NCBI RefSeq assembly: GCF_008711525.1
Contig: NZ_VXKS01000015.1
Coordinates: forward strand, 1 to 64,000
DNA length: 64,000 nucleotides
Direction of reading: 5' to 3'
Origin: Cysteiniphilum sp. JM-1
GTDB taxonomy: Bacteria; Pseudomonadota; Gammaproteobacteria; Francisellales; Francisellaceae
Positions within the stretch are counted from its first letter, which is position 1. The number at the start of each line of letters is the position of its first letter. The notes below the pieces were generated by a model. That model searched no databases, was not told the DNA's origin, and saw only the letters and a list, made by a program, of their open reading frames with translations. The position numbers and the translations under genes are program-made. Positions 35,318-44,149 of the stretch are shown here, in pieces.

Positions 35318-38300
35318 ATGGATATACAAAACTTAAAGCACAAAAAGTTGTTACAAACTAAAGATAAAACTATAGAGAATCAAAAAATACAGTCAGCTAT
35401 GCAAATGCCTGATCATGCATCTAATACAATAAAATTTAGACATAAATTATTAAATTTACTTATTCCAGCTGCGATTAGTGTGATGACGTTGGCGGGGTGT
35501 GGTGGTGGATCTGGAGCTGACTCCTCAACGCCAAATCCACCATCACCAAAGGCTGGTGTTATAATTAATACACCATTGCCAGAAAATGAGTTAGTACAAA
35601 ATGAAGCAATATTAAGCGTGGCTATGCATAATGATGATGCGAGTGCTAATGCGCTTTATAGCCAAAAAAGCAAAGCATTTTCGTTGGCAAGTGGGGGTGC
35701 GCCATTACATATAGAACGTATTAACTTTCCAAATGTAGAGGCAATGCAATATAAGATTGCAAATGTGGATGATGAAAATAGCTGCTGTCATAGTGTTGAT
35801 GGCAATCATTGTAATGTAACGATAGAGGCAGGAAGTAATTGCCAACTGTTGGTTGATCTCTCTAGTGAAAAGCCTCAAGTGCTAAATGATCAGATTGCTA
35901 TTGTGACAGATGCACAAACCTATTTTGTTCCGGTTAAAGTCAATTATCTAGCAGATGATTCAAGCTATCACTTCCCTAAACCAACGATTGATAATCAAAT
36001 CACAATCGTACCAGATAGCAAGATCAAAATCAGTGTGACCAATACAGAACCACATCAAGCGATTAATTATTTGCAAGTTCGCCTGCCAAACTGGTTAGCA
36101 AAAATTGTAAAAAATTCAAAAAATGCACAGTTGGTAAGGGTTGCTGATTTGGCACCTGGTCAAACACAGGTATTTAGCTTTGATCTAGCGAGTGATCAGG
36201 CAACAATTGATGCTTTAAAAGCAAATTTATCAGCATTAAATACTAATCCATCTAGCCATCAAATAAGCATTAGTGCTTCAAATGTAAAAGCCATTTACCC
36301 AGATATTTTTGCAGGATCTGATCCTGTTACGGTTGATGGTAATGCTTACTTTTCCAAAGCGACTAAACAGCAAGTTAATATTGTCAATCATGCCGATGAG
36401 TCAGTCAAGATCAGTTCAATCCAAACGACATTGCCAAAAGGGGTAACGATTGATAGTAAAGATTCAAGCTGTCAACAAGGTGGTGAGATCGCAGCAAATA
36501 GCCAATGCCAACTCATGCTTGAAGCAGCAGTAGATGCTGTTGGGCAAGGGAAAGTTAGCTTAGCATTGGACATCAATGGCTATGCGTTTAGCAAGGAAAT
36601 TACTGCTCAAGCCGCTAAAACAGCAGTGAATGCAGATACAACAAAAATCAATATCCCCGCTACCACTAGTGAAAAAACAACAATGAAGGTCACTAATACA
36701 GGTGCTTTTGCTTGGCAACCAAGCACGCAAGTAAGCGATTATGTTATTACTGAGAATGCAGCAAGCAAGGTCTCTCCTCAGGGTTTATCCGTGGTAAGTT
36801 CAAAAAATGCGGATGATTGTTTATCAGGAAATCTTGTGTTACCGGGGAAAAGTTGCAACATCACGTTTAATGCTGAAAATACACTTAAAAACGCGATTTA
36901 TAATTTTACGATTAAAGCGGTCAATAATTTAGCTAAAGATGTAATGATTGCATTAAGTACGACTGGGGTGCATGCCTATTTTGATCCATCCTATGATATG
37001 TATCAGGGGGTTAAAAGGATCACGCTACTTAATGACAGTCAAAATACAATGAATTTTACAACAAATGCGTTAACTGCTTTTAATGTTTACAATGGTAAAA
37101 ATGCTGATACTGATAAAGGGGCATGGTGCACAAGTATAACCTGCCCTAATAGCTGCGTTAGTGATGAGAGTAATCCTAATTCTTATGATTTAAAGGCAGG
37201 TGCTTCTTGTTATTTGTACGTACACAACAATGATAAAACATTAGACAGTATAGTGGGTAAAACCAGCAGTGAGACATTAACCATTACAACAAAAACGGCA
37301 AACTTTGGCTTCTCTCTTTTAGATACGCCAGTGCTATATGCCGGTGGCACATTTACCACGGCGGGACAAGGAGGGCAAGTACTTAATAATGTGGCTATGT
37401 GGGATGGGCAGCACTGGCAAGCATTAGCTCAAGGCGTTGATAATAGTGTCAATGCCATCAAGGTGGCAGCCGATGGCAATGTTTATATCGGTGGCAAGTT
37501 TACTCATTTCAACGAAGGTAAGGTTTTGGCAAATCTTATTGGTCAATGGAATGGTCAGACATGGCAGCCATTAAATAGTGGTTGGCAAGGTTTAGTAGGT
37601 GATGATCAGGTTTTTGCCATGGACTTCACGCCAGATGGTAGTTTGTTTGTTGGTGGAAAATTTAACGCGACAGATCATGGGGCATTAAACAATATTGCCA
37701 AGTGGCAAGATAATACATGGTCGGCGTTAGCAAATGGTTTAAATGGGCCGGTTTATACCATTTATGTAACAAGCGATGACAAAAAAATAAATGATGTAAT
37801 TATTATCGGCGGAGACTTTTCGCAATCATCGGGGGCTTATAAATCTACAAATCTTGCTTTATGGTATCAAGGGAAGTTTAACACTGTGGGCACTGGTGCA
37901 AGAATCATTGGTGGGAAAGTAAATGCAATGATGTCTATTTGGAAAAATGATACATCGAAATTAATTGTAGGCGGTGAATTTTCAGGTGTTGAGAACGTGG
38001 CAAATACAAATTATATATTCGCTATTGGACCTATTGCCTACTCTATGACAAATCATGCGGCAAATTTAGCTAACATTTACGCACTCGCTGCTGATCAGCA
38101 GCAAAGTATTTATGTCGGCGGTGATTTTATACATCTTGACGATCAAGCGTTAAACCATATTGCAGTTATCAAAGATAATGTATGGCATCCGTTAGGATCA
38201 GGCGTTGATGGACAGGTTGATGCCATTATTCCTCAAAACAATCCTGATAATAACACATCAGTATATGTTGGTGGTAAGTTTAAGCACGCAGGAGAAGTTG

Positions 38301-38431
38301 CTTCTCAAGGTGTGGCGTTGTGGAATGGCGAAACGAAACAGTGGCAAACTTTAGCAGGGGGCATCTCTGGTAGTGTATCTGCCTTAGCGTATGGTGATAT
38401 TATGAAAGTAACACCGTTATTAGGCAGTTAA
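35318..38431 (+). CDS. Large outer-membrane lipoprotein with repeat beta-propeller domain
   Basis: A 1037-residue protein. The lipobox LAGC places the lipid at Cys61, after a hydrophobic stretch (LLIPAAISVMTLAG); a TGAGGA ribosome site supports ATG 35318, so about 35 cytoplasmic residues precede the signal, which is unusual. After a GGGSG linker come beta-rich domains with CxxGxxLxxGxxC patterns, typical of repetitive surface proteins. From about residue 670 there are repeats of the form YVGGxFxxxxxxxxNIAxWxxxxWxxLxxGxxGxVxxI, consistent with a beta-propeller. It is encoded just before dotHG, so a surface partner of the outer core or an adhesin is possible. Confidence 0.85.
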   Translation: MDIQNLKHKKLLQTKDKTIENQKIQSAMQMPDHASNTIKFRHKLLNLLIPAAISVMTLAGCGGGSGADSSTPNPPSPKAGVIINTPLPENELVQNEAILSVAMHNDDASANALYSQKSKAFSLASGGAPLHIERINFPNVEAMQYKIANVDDENSCCHSVDGNHCNVTIEAGSNCQLLVDLSSEKPQVLNDQIAIVTDAQTYFVPVKVNYLADDSSYHFPKPTIDNQITIVPDSKIKISVTNTEPHQAINYLQVRLPNWLAKIVKNSKNAQLVRVADLAPGQTQVFSFDLASDQATIDALKANLSALNTNPSSHQISISASNVKAIYPDIFAGSDPVTVDGNAYFSKATKQQVNIVNHADESVKISSIQTTLPKGVTIDSKDSSCQQGGEIAANSQCQLMLEAAVDAVGQGKVSLALDINGYAFSKEITAQAAKTAVNADTTKINIPATTSEKTTMKVTNTGAFAWQPSTQVSDYVITENAASKVSPQGLSVVSSKNADDCLSGNLVLPGKSCNITFNAENTLKNAIYNFTIKAVNNLAKDVMIALSTTGVHAYFDPSYDMYQGVKRITLLNDSQNTMNFTTNALTAFNVYNGKNADTDKGAWCTSITCPNSCVSDESNPNSYDLKAGASCYLYVHNNDKTLDSIVGKTSSETLTITTKTANFGFSLLDTPVLYAGGTFTTAGQGGQVLNNVAMWDGQHWQALAQGVDNSVNAIKVAADGNVYIGGKFTHFNEGKVLANLIGQWNGQTWQPLNSGWQGLVGDDQVFAMDFTPDGSLFVGGKFNATDHGALNNIAKWQDNTWSALANGLNGPVYTIYVTSDDKKINDVIIIGGDFSQSSGAYKSTNLALWYQGKFNTVGTGARIIGGKVNAMMSIWKNDTSKLIVGGEFSGVENVANTNYIFAIGPIAYSMTNHAANLANIYALAADQQQSIYVGGDFIHLDDQALNHIAVIKDNVWHPLGSGVDGQVDAIIPQNNPDNNTSVYVGGKFKHAGEVASQGVALWNGETKQWQTLAGGISGSVSALAYGDIMKVTPLLGS

Positions 38432-38455
38432 TGATCTATCTCTATGTGTCAGATC

Positions 38456-38472
38456 ATACGTAAAATGCGTAT
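38456..38472. promoter_or_regulatory. Candidate operator of system 1, copy 5 (dotHG operon)
   Basis: ATACGTAAAATGCGTAT, identical to the 7844 copy, in the 105-bp gap before dotH. A TATCAT at 38488-38493 could be the -10, about 24 bp from the motif centre, so a bound regulator would cover the -35 region. Confidence 0.8.
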
Positions 38473-38536
38473 GTATTACCAACGACTATATCATGTATTG
38501 TATGGAAATAATGGGACTTAATGAGATATCTAACAA

Positions 38537-39436
38537 ATGGAAACTCAGTATAAACAAATACAGCGCGCACTTTTAAGTAACGCTATCAAGGGGCGGATGC
38601 TACTGCTTAATGTGCTGTGCTGTATTCTTCTTATGGGACTGGTGCAACACGGTTTTACAAATCCAACACAACAACCTTTTAATCAGACAATTGCCCAAGC
38701 ATTACCATTAACAGGGGCTGATATTCATACGCTTAGAGATGCCGTGGCTGAACGTTTAAGTGCTCAAGCACAAAAGCCAGGCGAAAGTCAGGGTAAGGCA
38801 CGTTCAAGAACTTTGTTGATTGATCTTGATCCCAGTAAGGCTTTTAGTCCACCGATATTGACGATTGGTCTAGATATGATTACATCAGTGGTAATGACAG
38901 ATGCCAATGGACGTATTTGGCCAATTAAACAAATTACAATAGCTGATAATGCCGGATTTAAAGTGATATGGGATCAAAAAAGTGGCACTTTTATGCTGCA
39001 GGCATTAAAAGCATATGCAACAAGCAATATGGCAGTGATGCTAAAGGGACTCGATGTACCGGTGATGGTAACCTTGTTAACAGGGCAAAAAGATTGGGAT
39101 TATCTTGATTATTTACGCGTATCAACACGCAGTTTAAGTGAGGCAGATAAAGTTGATGTCACACTACCTGCACCTCATTATCTGGTTAATTTGCTTTCGG
39201 ATATTCCCCCTGAAACGGCACAAGTCAAAACCTTTACAGGGGCAAGTGATCTTAAAGTATGGCAATATCAGGGGCGTTATCTATTGCTCACCAGTGCAAC
39301 TTTAATTTCACCGGCGTGGAAATCACGTGTACAGAATTTAGGAAGCAGTGAGATGAATGCTTATGAAATAGAACCCACTCCATTGTTGATTTTAAGTAAT
39401 CATCAGCAAATTGAACATGTGACTATCAGTAATTAA
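38537..39436 (+). CDS. dotH: DotH/IcmK outer-core protein (system 1)
   Basis: A 299-residue exported protein with a signal peptide (MLLLNVLCCILLMGLVQHGF, about 21-40). The mature part has TGADIHTLRDAVAER, DLDPSKAFSPPILTIGLDMI and DANGRIWPI, which match DotH/IcmK (360 residues in Legionella), the main outer-membrane ring protein together with DotC and DotD. It is somewhat short at the N-terminus. It starts the dotH-dotG-GNAT operon and has the operator-like element upstream. No second DotH is present in the window. Confidence 0.92.
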   Translation: METQYKQIQRALLSNAIKGRMLLLNVLCCILLMGLVQHGFTNPTQQPFNQTIAQALPLTGADIHTLRDAVAERLSAQAQKPGESQGKARSRTLLIDLDPSKAFSPPILTIGLDMITSVVMTDANGRIWPIKQITIADNAGFKVIWDQKSGTFMLQALKAYATSNMAVMLKGLDVPVMVTLLTGQKDWDYLDYLRVSTRSLSEADKVDVTLPAPHYLVNLLSDIPPETAQVKTFTGASDLKVWQYQGRYLLLTSATLISPAWKSRVQNLGSSEMNAYEIEPTPLLILSNHQQIEHVTISN

Positions 39437-39453
39437 TAAGATAAGGATTTTGT

Positions 39454-40608
39454 GTGAAAAACATATTAAAACGACTATTGGCACATCCTCGAGTAAGAGT
39501 GTTATTGATCGTGTTGGCACTGATTTTTATCTTTATTGTGATCATCAACATGCTTTTTCCAGCGACTGATCATAATGCGCAACTTGGCTCTTATGTCTCT
39601 GGTGTGGATGTCTCGCCAAATACGCATAAAAGTCAGACGACCAATAAGCAATATCAGCAGCTTGTAAATGAACAAAATAAATCAACCTTGCAAAAGGCAA
39701 ACTCTGAAGGAAAAAGCTATATAGAGGATAGTTTTGCATTTACCCAGGCAACATCAAAATCAGTGCCTCAACAAAATGGCGCTAGTTTGGATCCGAAATC
39801 TTTTTATCATCAAGTGCAAAATCACCCTGAAACAACAAAAGCAGGTAATCCACTCATAACTTCGTCGAGCAATGAGGCTAATGAGAATGCTTATATGCCG
39901 ATTAACTCACAAAATATGATGGATAATATGAATCAGGTATTAGCAAGCTGGAAAGGGGCGCAAGTCAGTAGTCAGAGTTTTACTGCGGTTGATATTGATG
40001 ATGAGGGGATTAAAAATAAAACAAGTTTGGCTAATAAAAAAGTATTGCTAAAAGCAGGTGATATTTTATTTGCGGTATTACAAAGTCAGCTTGATAGTGA
40101 TCAACCAAACACCCCTGTTTTGGCAAAGGTAGTAGAAGGGAAGCTAAAAGGGACGAAATTGCTTGGTAACTTTGCGCGTGAAGATGATAAATTGGTTGTT
40201 AAGTTCTCGCAGTTATCTTCAAAAGACTTTGCCCACAGCATTGCCATAACTGCTTATGCGGTAGATGCAGAAACAGCACAATCAGCCTTAGCAAGTTCCG
40301 TTAACCATCATTATTTTGAGCGTTATGGCAGTCTATTTGCTGCGGCATTTCTGCAAGGATTTGGTAATTATTTCTCACAGTCAGGCATGCAAACAACAAC
40401 GATATGTCCAGCAGGGTCAATTGGACCATGCACCACAACGACAGGGCGTACCAATGAAAGCATGCAATATGGTCTTTATGCTGGAGCTGGTCAAGTAGGA
40501 TCTGCATTTAGTGGTGCATTGGAAAAAGAGTTCTCACGTCCACCAACGGTTAAGCTTGATAAAGGCGCTGGTATTGGCGTGTTAGTGATGGCAGATATCG
40601 AGGCATAA
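39454..40608 (+). CDS. dotG: DotG/IcmE core channel protein, minimal form (system 1)
   Basis: A 384-residue VirB10/TrbI-like protein starting at GTG 39454 with an AAGGA site. A membrane helix lies at about 17-37 (VLLIVLALIFIFIVIINML), then a polar linker and a C-terminal VirB10 domain with LLKAGDILFAVLQSQLDSD, GKLKGTKLLGNF, FERYGSLFAAAFLQGF and the ending GVLVMADIEA. Legionella DotG (1048) carries a long pentapeptide-like repeat region between helix and domain; it is absent here, giving a compact channel. It spans both membranes in the core. Confidence 0.92.
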   Translation: MKNILKRLLAHPRVRVLLIVLALIFIFIVIINMLFPATDHNAQLGSYVSGVDVSPNTHKSQTTNKQYQQLVNEQNKSTLQKANSEGKSYIEDSFAFTQATSKSVPQQNGASLDPKSFYHQVQNHPETTKAGNPLITSSSNEANENAYMPINSQNMMDNMNQVLASWKGAQVSSQSFTAVDIDDEGIKNKTSLANKKVLLKAGDILFAVLQSQLDSDQPNTPVLAKVVEGKLKGTKLLGNFAREDDKLVVKFSQLSSKDFAHSIAITAYAVDAETAQSALASSVNHHYFERYGSLFAAAFLQGFGNYFSQSGMQTTTICPAGSIGPCTTTTGRTNESMQYGLYAGAGQVGSAFSGALEKEFSRPPTVKLDKGAGIGVLVMADIEA

Positions 40609-40617
40609 AGAAAGAAA

Positions 40618-41124
40618 ATGATGTTGACACAACAAAATGATATATCCATGAACTCAAACTCAATAAGCCATCAGCAAATACTATCAATGCAATTGTTGGA
40701 TAAGCCTAAAGTAAAGCATGTGATTGAAGGTGTTAAGCTGATGTCACTCGATAATCAAGCACCCTCTCTTAATTTAGCGAGTACCTATGCGGCTGCCTTT
40801 AAACAGCCGGTAGAACAAGCATGGACAACTTTATATGATTTAGCTTATGACAAAAATATTGATGTGGTTGCATTGATCAATGATCAAGATAACGTTATAG
40901 GTGTTTGCTCAATTAAACATAATGAGGATGCAATATGGCTTAATGACTTTTTGATCTATCCACGTTGCCAACGTCAAGGGTATGCGCAATATTTTATTAA
41001 GCTGATTTTTGAGCAATATATTCAAGCTGATCATGAAGTAAAAAAAATAAAACTCAATGTACGTAAGACGAATAATGCTGCTATTTGTCTGTATTCAAAG
41101 GTAGGGTTTGTGAAAATTGACTAG
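40618..41124 (+). CDS. GNAT-family N-acetyltransferase in the dotHG operon
   Basis: A 168-residue protein with a GNAT core: VVALINDQDNVIGVCSIK (strands 2-4), WLNDFLIYPRCQRQGYAQYF with the acetyl-CoA pyrophosphate loop RQGYA, and LNVRKTNNAAICLYSKVGF at the end. It follows dotG by 9 bp, so it is in the same operon. A related GNAT follows system 2 (63547), sharing IWLxDFxxxxxxxRxGxAQxF and KxxNxAAIxLY. Two independent placements beside Dot/Icm genes suggest a functional link, perhaps modification of an apparatus part or cargo. It could also be secreted. Confidence 0.85.
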   Translation: MMLTQQNDISMNSNSISHQQILSMQLLDKPKVKHVIEGVKLMSLDNQAPSLNLASTYAAAFKQPVEQAWTTLYDLAYDKNIDVVALINDQDNVIGVCSIKHNEDAIWLNDFLIYPRCQRQGYAQYFIKLIFEQYIQADHEVKKIKLNVRKTNNAAICLYSKVGFVKID

Positions 41125-41190
41125 ATTATGTGTGATAAAAATAAATTTATATGGGGTGTTATATGTTATGATTATTTCTTGTTTTAGGAG

Positions 41191-41358
41191 ATGGTGGACC
41201 TCCGAAGCTTTGCAATAAGCTTAAACTATCCTAAGAGATTGATGGCGCCTAACAAGAGAATTTTAATAACATCATTTGTTATATCTTTTAGTTATATAAT
41301 AATGAAATTATTTAAATTCAAAGTTATTTATTTTGTGTGCATAATGCGCAAAAAATGA
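41191..41358 (+). CDS. Doubtful 55-residue ORF in the LuxR upstream region
   Basis: Frame from ATG 41191 to TGA 41356, starting MVDLRSFAISLNYP and containing a hydrophobic stretch (ILITSFVISFSYIIM). AGGAG directly abuts the ATG, which is too close for normal use. No known homologue comes to mind. The rest of the 296-bp gap is very AT-rich and probably holds the LuxR promoter. Confidence 0.2.
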   Translation: MVDLRSFAISLNYPKRLMAPNKRILITSFVISFSYIIMKLFKFKVIYFVCIMRKK

Positions 41359-41420
41359 GATTCAAAATTGTTTTGGATCATTGTAGGCAACTTATAAATT
41401 TAAAGGATCAGTAGTTACAT

Positions 41421-42191
41421 ATGGAGCCAATTGCATATAACTATCAGCAAATTACACCACGGTTGAGTTTGTCGTTAAAAAATAGCGCCAAAGATTTTTG
41501 TGAAAAATATCATTTGCTAGGAGTGTCAATTGAAAAAGTAAATGGTGAAGGCATGCGACGCATTATATGTCAGCAGAATGATTTATGCTCTCGCTTTATC
41601 GATTCAGATTTGCATAAAATTGAATCAATGGCAGCGTATATGGAGTATCTGCAGCTTATGCCGAGGCAATATTTATATTCTAGTATTATTAATCAAGTTT
41701 ATGGGTTAGATGGTGGGCTTATTGAAGAGTATAATGCTGATGGACTGGTCACTCAGTTTTTTGATGGCAAAAACCGTTATAACGTTGATGTAATATGTCC
41801 GCGTTCTGTTCATGTTTTTAGGTTGTTTGATCACTGCGAATTCATTAATGATTGCCGAGATTTAATTAAACTTTATAATCAGCCTAAATTATTTGACTCT
41901 CTTATGCCTAATCAACGACGAGAGTCAGAAGGTTTGCAGGAAAGACTTTCAACCTTATCAATTCCTTTTAAACAACAAAATCGCCTAGCATTGTTGTCTG
42001 AGAAAGAGCGGGAAATTGTCACAAGTATCAGCCAGTTTGATCTATCAGCAGCGGCACTGGCAAAAAAGTTTGACTGCTCACCACGGACTATTCAAAAGCA
42101 TTGGGAAAATATCTATATGAAACTTGGTATGAATAATAAATGTGCTGTGCAGTATTATATGCAATCACTTCAAAACTATTACGTCTTATAA
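41421..42191 (+). CDS. LuxR-type transcriptional regulator
   Basis: A 256-residue protein. The C-terminal LuxR helix-turn-helix is clear at about 194-250 (LSEKEREIVTSISQFDLSAA, CSPRTIQKHWENIYMKLGM). The N-terminal 180 residues form an unassigned sensor region, not an obvious autoinducer or response-receiver domain. It lies 14 bp before an MFS gene on the same strand and probably governs it, a pattern seen for Legionella-type LuxR/transporter pairs. Confidence 0.88.
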   Translation: MEPIAYNYQQITPRLSLSLKNSAKDFCEKYHLLGVSIEKVNGEGMRRIICQQNDLCSRFIDSDLHKIESMAAYMEYLQLMPRQYLYSSIINQVYGLDGGLIEEYNADGLVTQFFDGKNRYNVDVICPRSVHVFRLFDHCEFINDCRDLIKLYNQPKLFDSLMPNQRRESEGLQERLSTLSIPFKQQNRLALLSEKEREIVTSISQFDLSAAALAKKFDCSPRTIQKHWENIYMKLGMNNKCAVQYYMQSLQNYYVL

Positions 42192-42205
42192 CAACTGGAT
42201 AAGTC

Positions 42206-43396
42206 ATGAATCAAAAAATAACATCGATTTTTTTCTTGGCACCCATCGTCTATGCATTTGGCTGGTCACTTGATTTATATGCGCCGATTATGAGTGATAT
42301 TCAAATGAGCTTTACGGGACAAGAGGCTTTTATATTTCATGTGGCTATTTCGCTGTTTTTATTGGTCATGGGCGTAACGCAACTCATCATGTGTTTTATT
42401 TTTGATAAAGTAAAAATCATGCATTTAGCCATTGTTGCCATTATTGGGTTTATGCTAAGCACGTTGGTATGTGTTGTTGCTGAGGATGCAATGATTTTTA
42501 ATATTGCACGAATTTTGGTTGCGGTATTTTCATCTATTCTTATGCTTATTGGTGCAGTGGAAGTAAAAAGCTTAGCAGAAAATAACTCAAGTACCCGACT
42601 CTTTGCGGGTCTTGGCATTCTTGGCACACTTTCAAACATTAGCTCAGCGGGTATTGCCGTATATATTTCAGTAGCATTAGGATGGCGCTATGTTTTTGTC
42701 TTCTTACTGGCTTATGGCTTGTTAACCTGTGTATGTTTATGGAGGTTAAGATCAAAAGCGATGCTAAGCAATAAACCTATCGCTATTTCAGCAAATGATA
42801 CGCTAGCACTACTATGTGGATTATTTAAGCTTCCTAAGTTCTGTGTTTATTTATTATCAAACCTATTGGCAAATACCTCATATTTCTTAATGATGATTAT
42901 GGTGCCGACGGTATTACATTTATTTCATATGAGTCATGTAACCGTGGGTATTGTGCTGACTATTGTGGGGGTGATGTATATCGTAGGTTCAATGGCGGCA
43001 TCATTTTGTGCGAGTATCCTCAAGCTTAAAACCAGCTCAATAGCAATGATTGGTGTTATGTTACTTGTTTTGGCAAGTGGTTATCTTTGCTTTGAGACAC
43101 AATCAAAATCAATACATTTTAATTTAATACGTTTTACCATTTTGGCGTCAGTGATCGTGATGGCTGCATCATTTTTAATGTCACCAAGTATTAGTGGATC
43201 GCTTGATAGTTATAAAGGATCTTCAGCTCTAGCTGCAGGCTTAACTGCCGCTATTGTCTTAAGTTTAACGGGTGTTATAAACCTCATTGCCGGAAATTTT
43301 CTTGATCATACGGCAAGCCTTTATGGTGCTTGGATCTTTTGCTTTTCATTATTGATGTTGATCTTATTTTTAATTATGCGACGCAAAATGGCGTAA
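42206..43396 (+). CDS. MFS transporter (Bcr/CflA-like)
   Basis: A 396-residue protein with 12 predicted membrane helices. The start (FFLAPIVYAFGWSLDLYAPIM) resembles drug/H+ antiporters of the Bcr/CflA branch, whose first helix carries a D-Y-AP signature. The usual MFS loop 2-3 motif is degenerate (CFIFDKVKI), so the substrate is unclear. It is co-directional with the LuxR gene, 14 bp downstream. Confidence 0.88.
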   Translation: MNQKITSIFFLAPIVYAFGWSLDLYAPIMSDIQMSFTGQEAFIFHVAISLFLLVMGVTQLIMCFIFDKVKIMHLAIVAIIGFMLSTLVCVVAEDAMIFNIARILVAVFSSILMLIGAVEVKSLAENNSSTRLFAGLGILGTLSNISSAGIAVYISVALGWRYVFVFLLAYGLLTCVCLWRLRSKAMLSNKPIAISANDTLALLCGLFKLPKFCVYLLSNLLANTSYFLMMIMVPTVLHLFHMSHVTVGIVLTIVGVMYIVGSMAASFCASILKLKTSSIAMIGVMLLVLASGYLCFETQSKSIHFNLIRFTILASVIVMAASFLMSPSISGSLDSYKGSSALAAGLTAAIVLSLTGVINLIAGNFLDHTASLYGAWIFCFSLLMLILFLIMRRKMA

Positions 43397-43499
43397 CATA
43401 TGCGTGTGGAAGATCTTGCAAAAAATAAAGTTTAAGGTTGTGTTTTACGTCAATACGATTATCATGGCGATACCTGAAAGGTTTTAAGAAAATGCGCTT

Positions 43500-44147
43500 A
43501 TGTTGCGAAAAATTATCAAGTCGTTGATTCCGTCACGCGGGGAAGTTTTTTTTGATTTATTTGTTGAGGCGGCACAAAATGTGCATTTCTCAGCGTCACT
43601 TCTGGTTGATATCGTTAATGAAGAAAATGCTTACAAAGCAACTGAGTTAATGGCTAAATTGCGTCAACAACGCCAAAATGCGGTAGACATCAACAAGAAA
43701 ATCATTGTTGAGCTGAATGAGCAGTTTATTACGCCAATTGATCGCGGTGATATTTTTCACTTATCGGGAATTATGCTGAAACTGACTAAACGCATTATTA
43801 AAATTAACAAAAAAATGCAAATTTATGCGATTGACAGCAAAGTCGATGATTGCTTGATTCGCAGTGTGGTCACCTTACAAGAGATTACAAAATCCTTGTG
43901 TGACTTATTGATTGCCTTTAAAAATAAAGATGGTCAGAAGCTTAAGCTTGCATCACAACGCGCGACAGAACTTGATGAGAATGTCGTTGAAGATTTGGGT
44001 GATGCGATTGATCAGATCAAAAAGGCGGATTACGACACATTAACCACTATCAAGCTAAAGGAAGTATTCAAGGCTGTAGAATCAGCGGTTGACACCAGTG
44101 CTACTTTATGTGATTCGGTGATGCGTATTTACGTCAAGGAAATCTAA
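43500..44147 (+). CDS. DUF47/PhoU-like phosphate transport regulator
   Basis: A 215-residue all-helical protein of the DUF47 (TIGR00153) type, with the typical opening IPSRGEVFFDLFVEAAQN, ITPIDRGDIFHLSGIM, and the closing segment VFKAVESAVDTSATLCDSVM. These PhoU-like proteins are encoded before Pit-type phosphate carriers and tune their activity. It ends 2 bp before the pit start, so the two are one operon. Confidence 0.92.
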   Translation: MLRKIIKSLIPSRGEVFFDLFVEAAQNVHFSASLLVDIVNEENAYKATELMAKLRQQRQNAVDINKKIIVELNEQFITPIDRGDIFHLSGIMLKLTKRIIKINKKMQIYAIDSKVDDCLIRSVVTLQEITKSLCDLLIAFKNKDGQKLKLASQRATELDENVVEDLGDAIDQIKKADYDTLTTIKLKEVFKAVESAVDTSATLCDSVMRIYVKEI

Positions 44148-44149
44148 TT

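Noticed and set aside
44121-44134. ATGCGTATTTACGT near the end of the DUF47 gene as a sixth operator copy
   Set aside because: Spacing differs from the 17-bp consensus and it lies within coding sequence, so probably chance.
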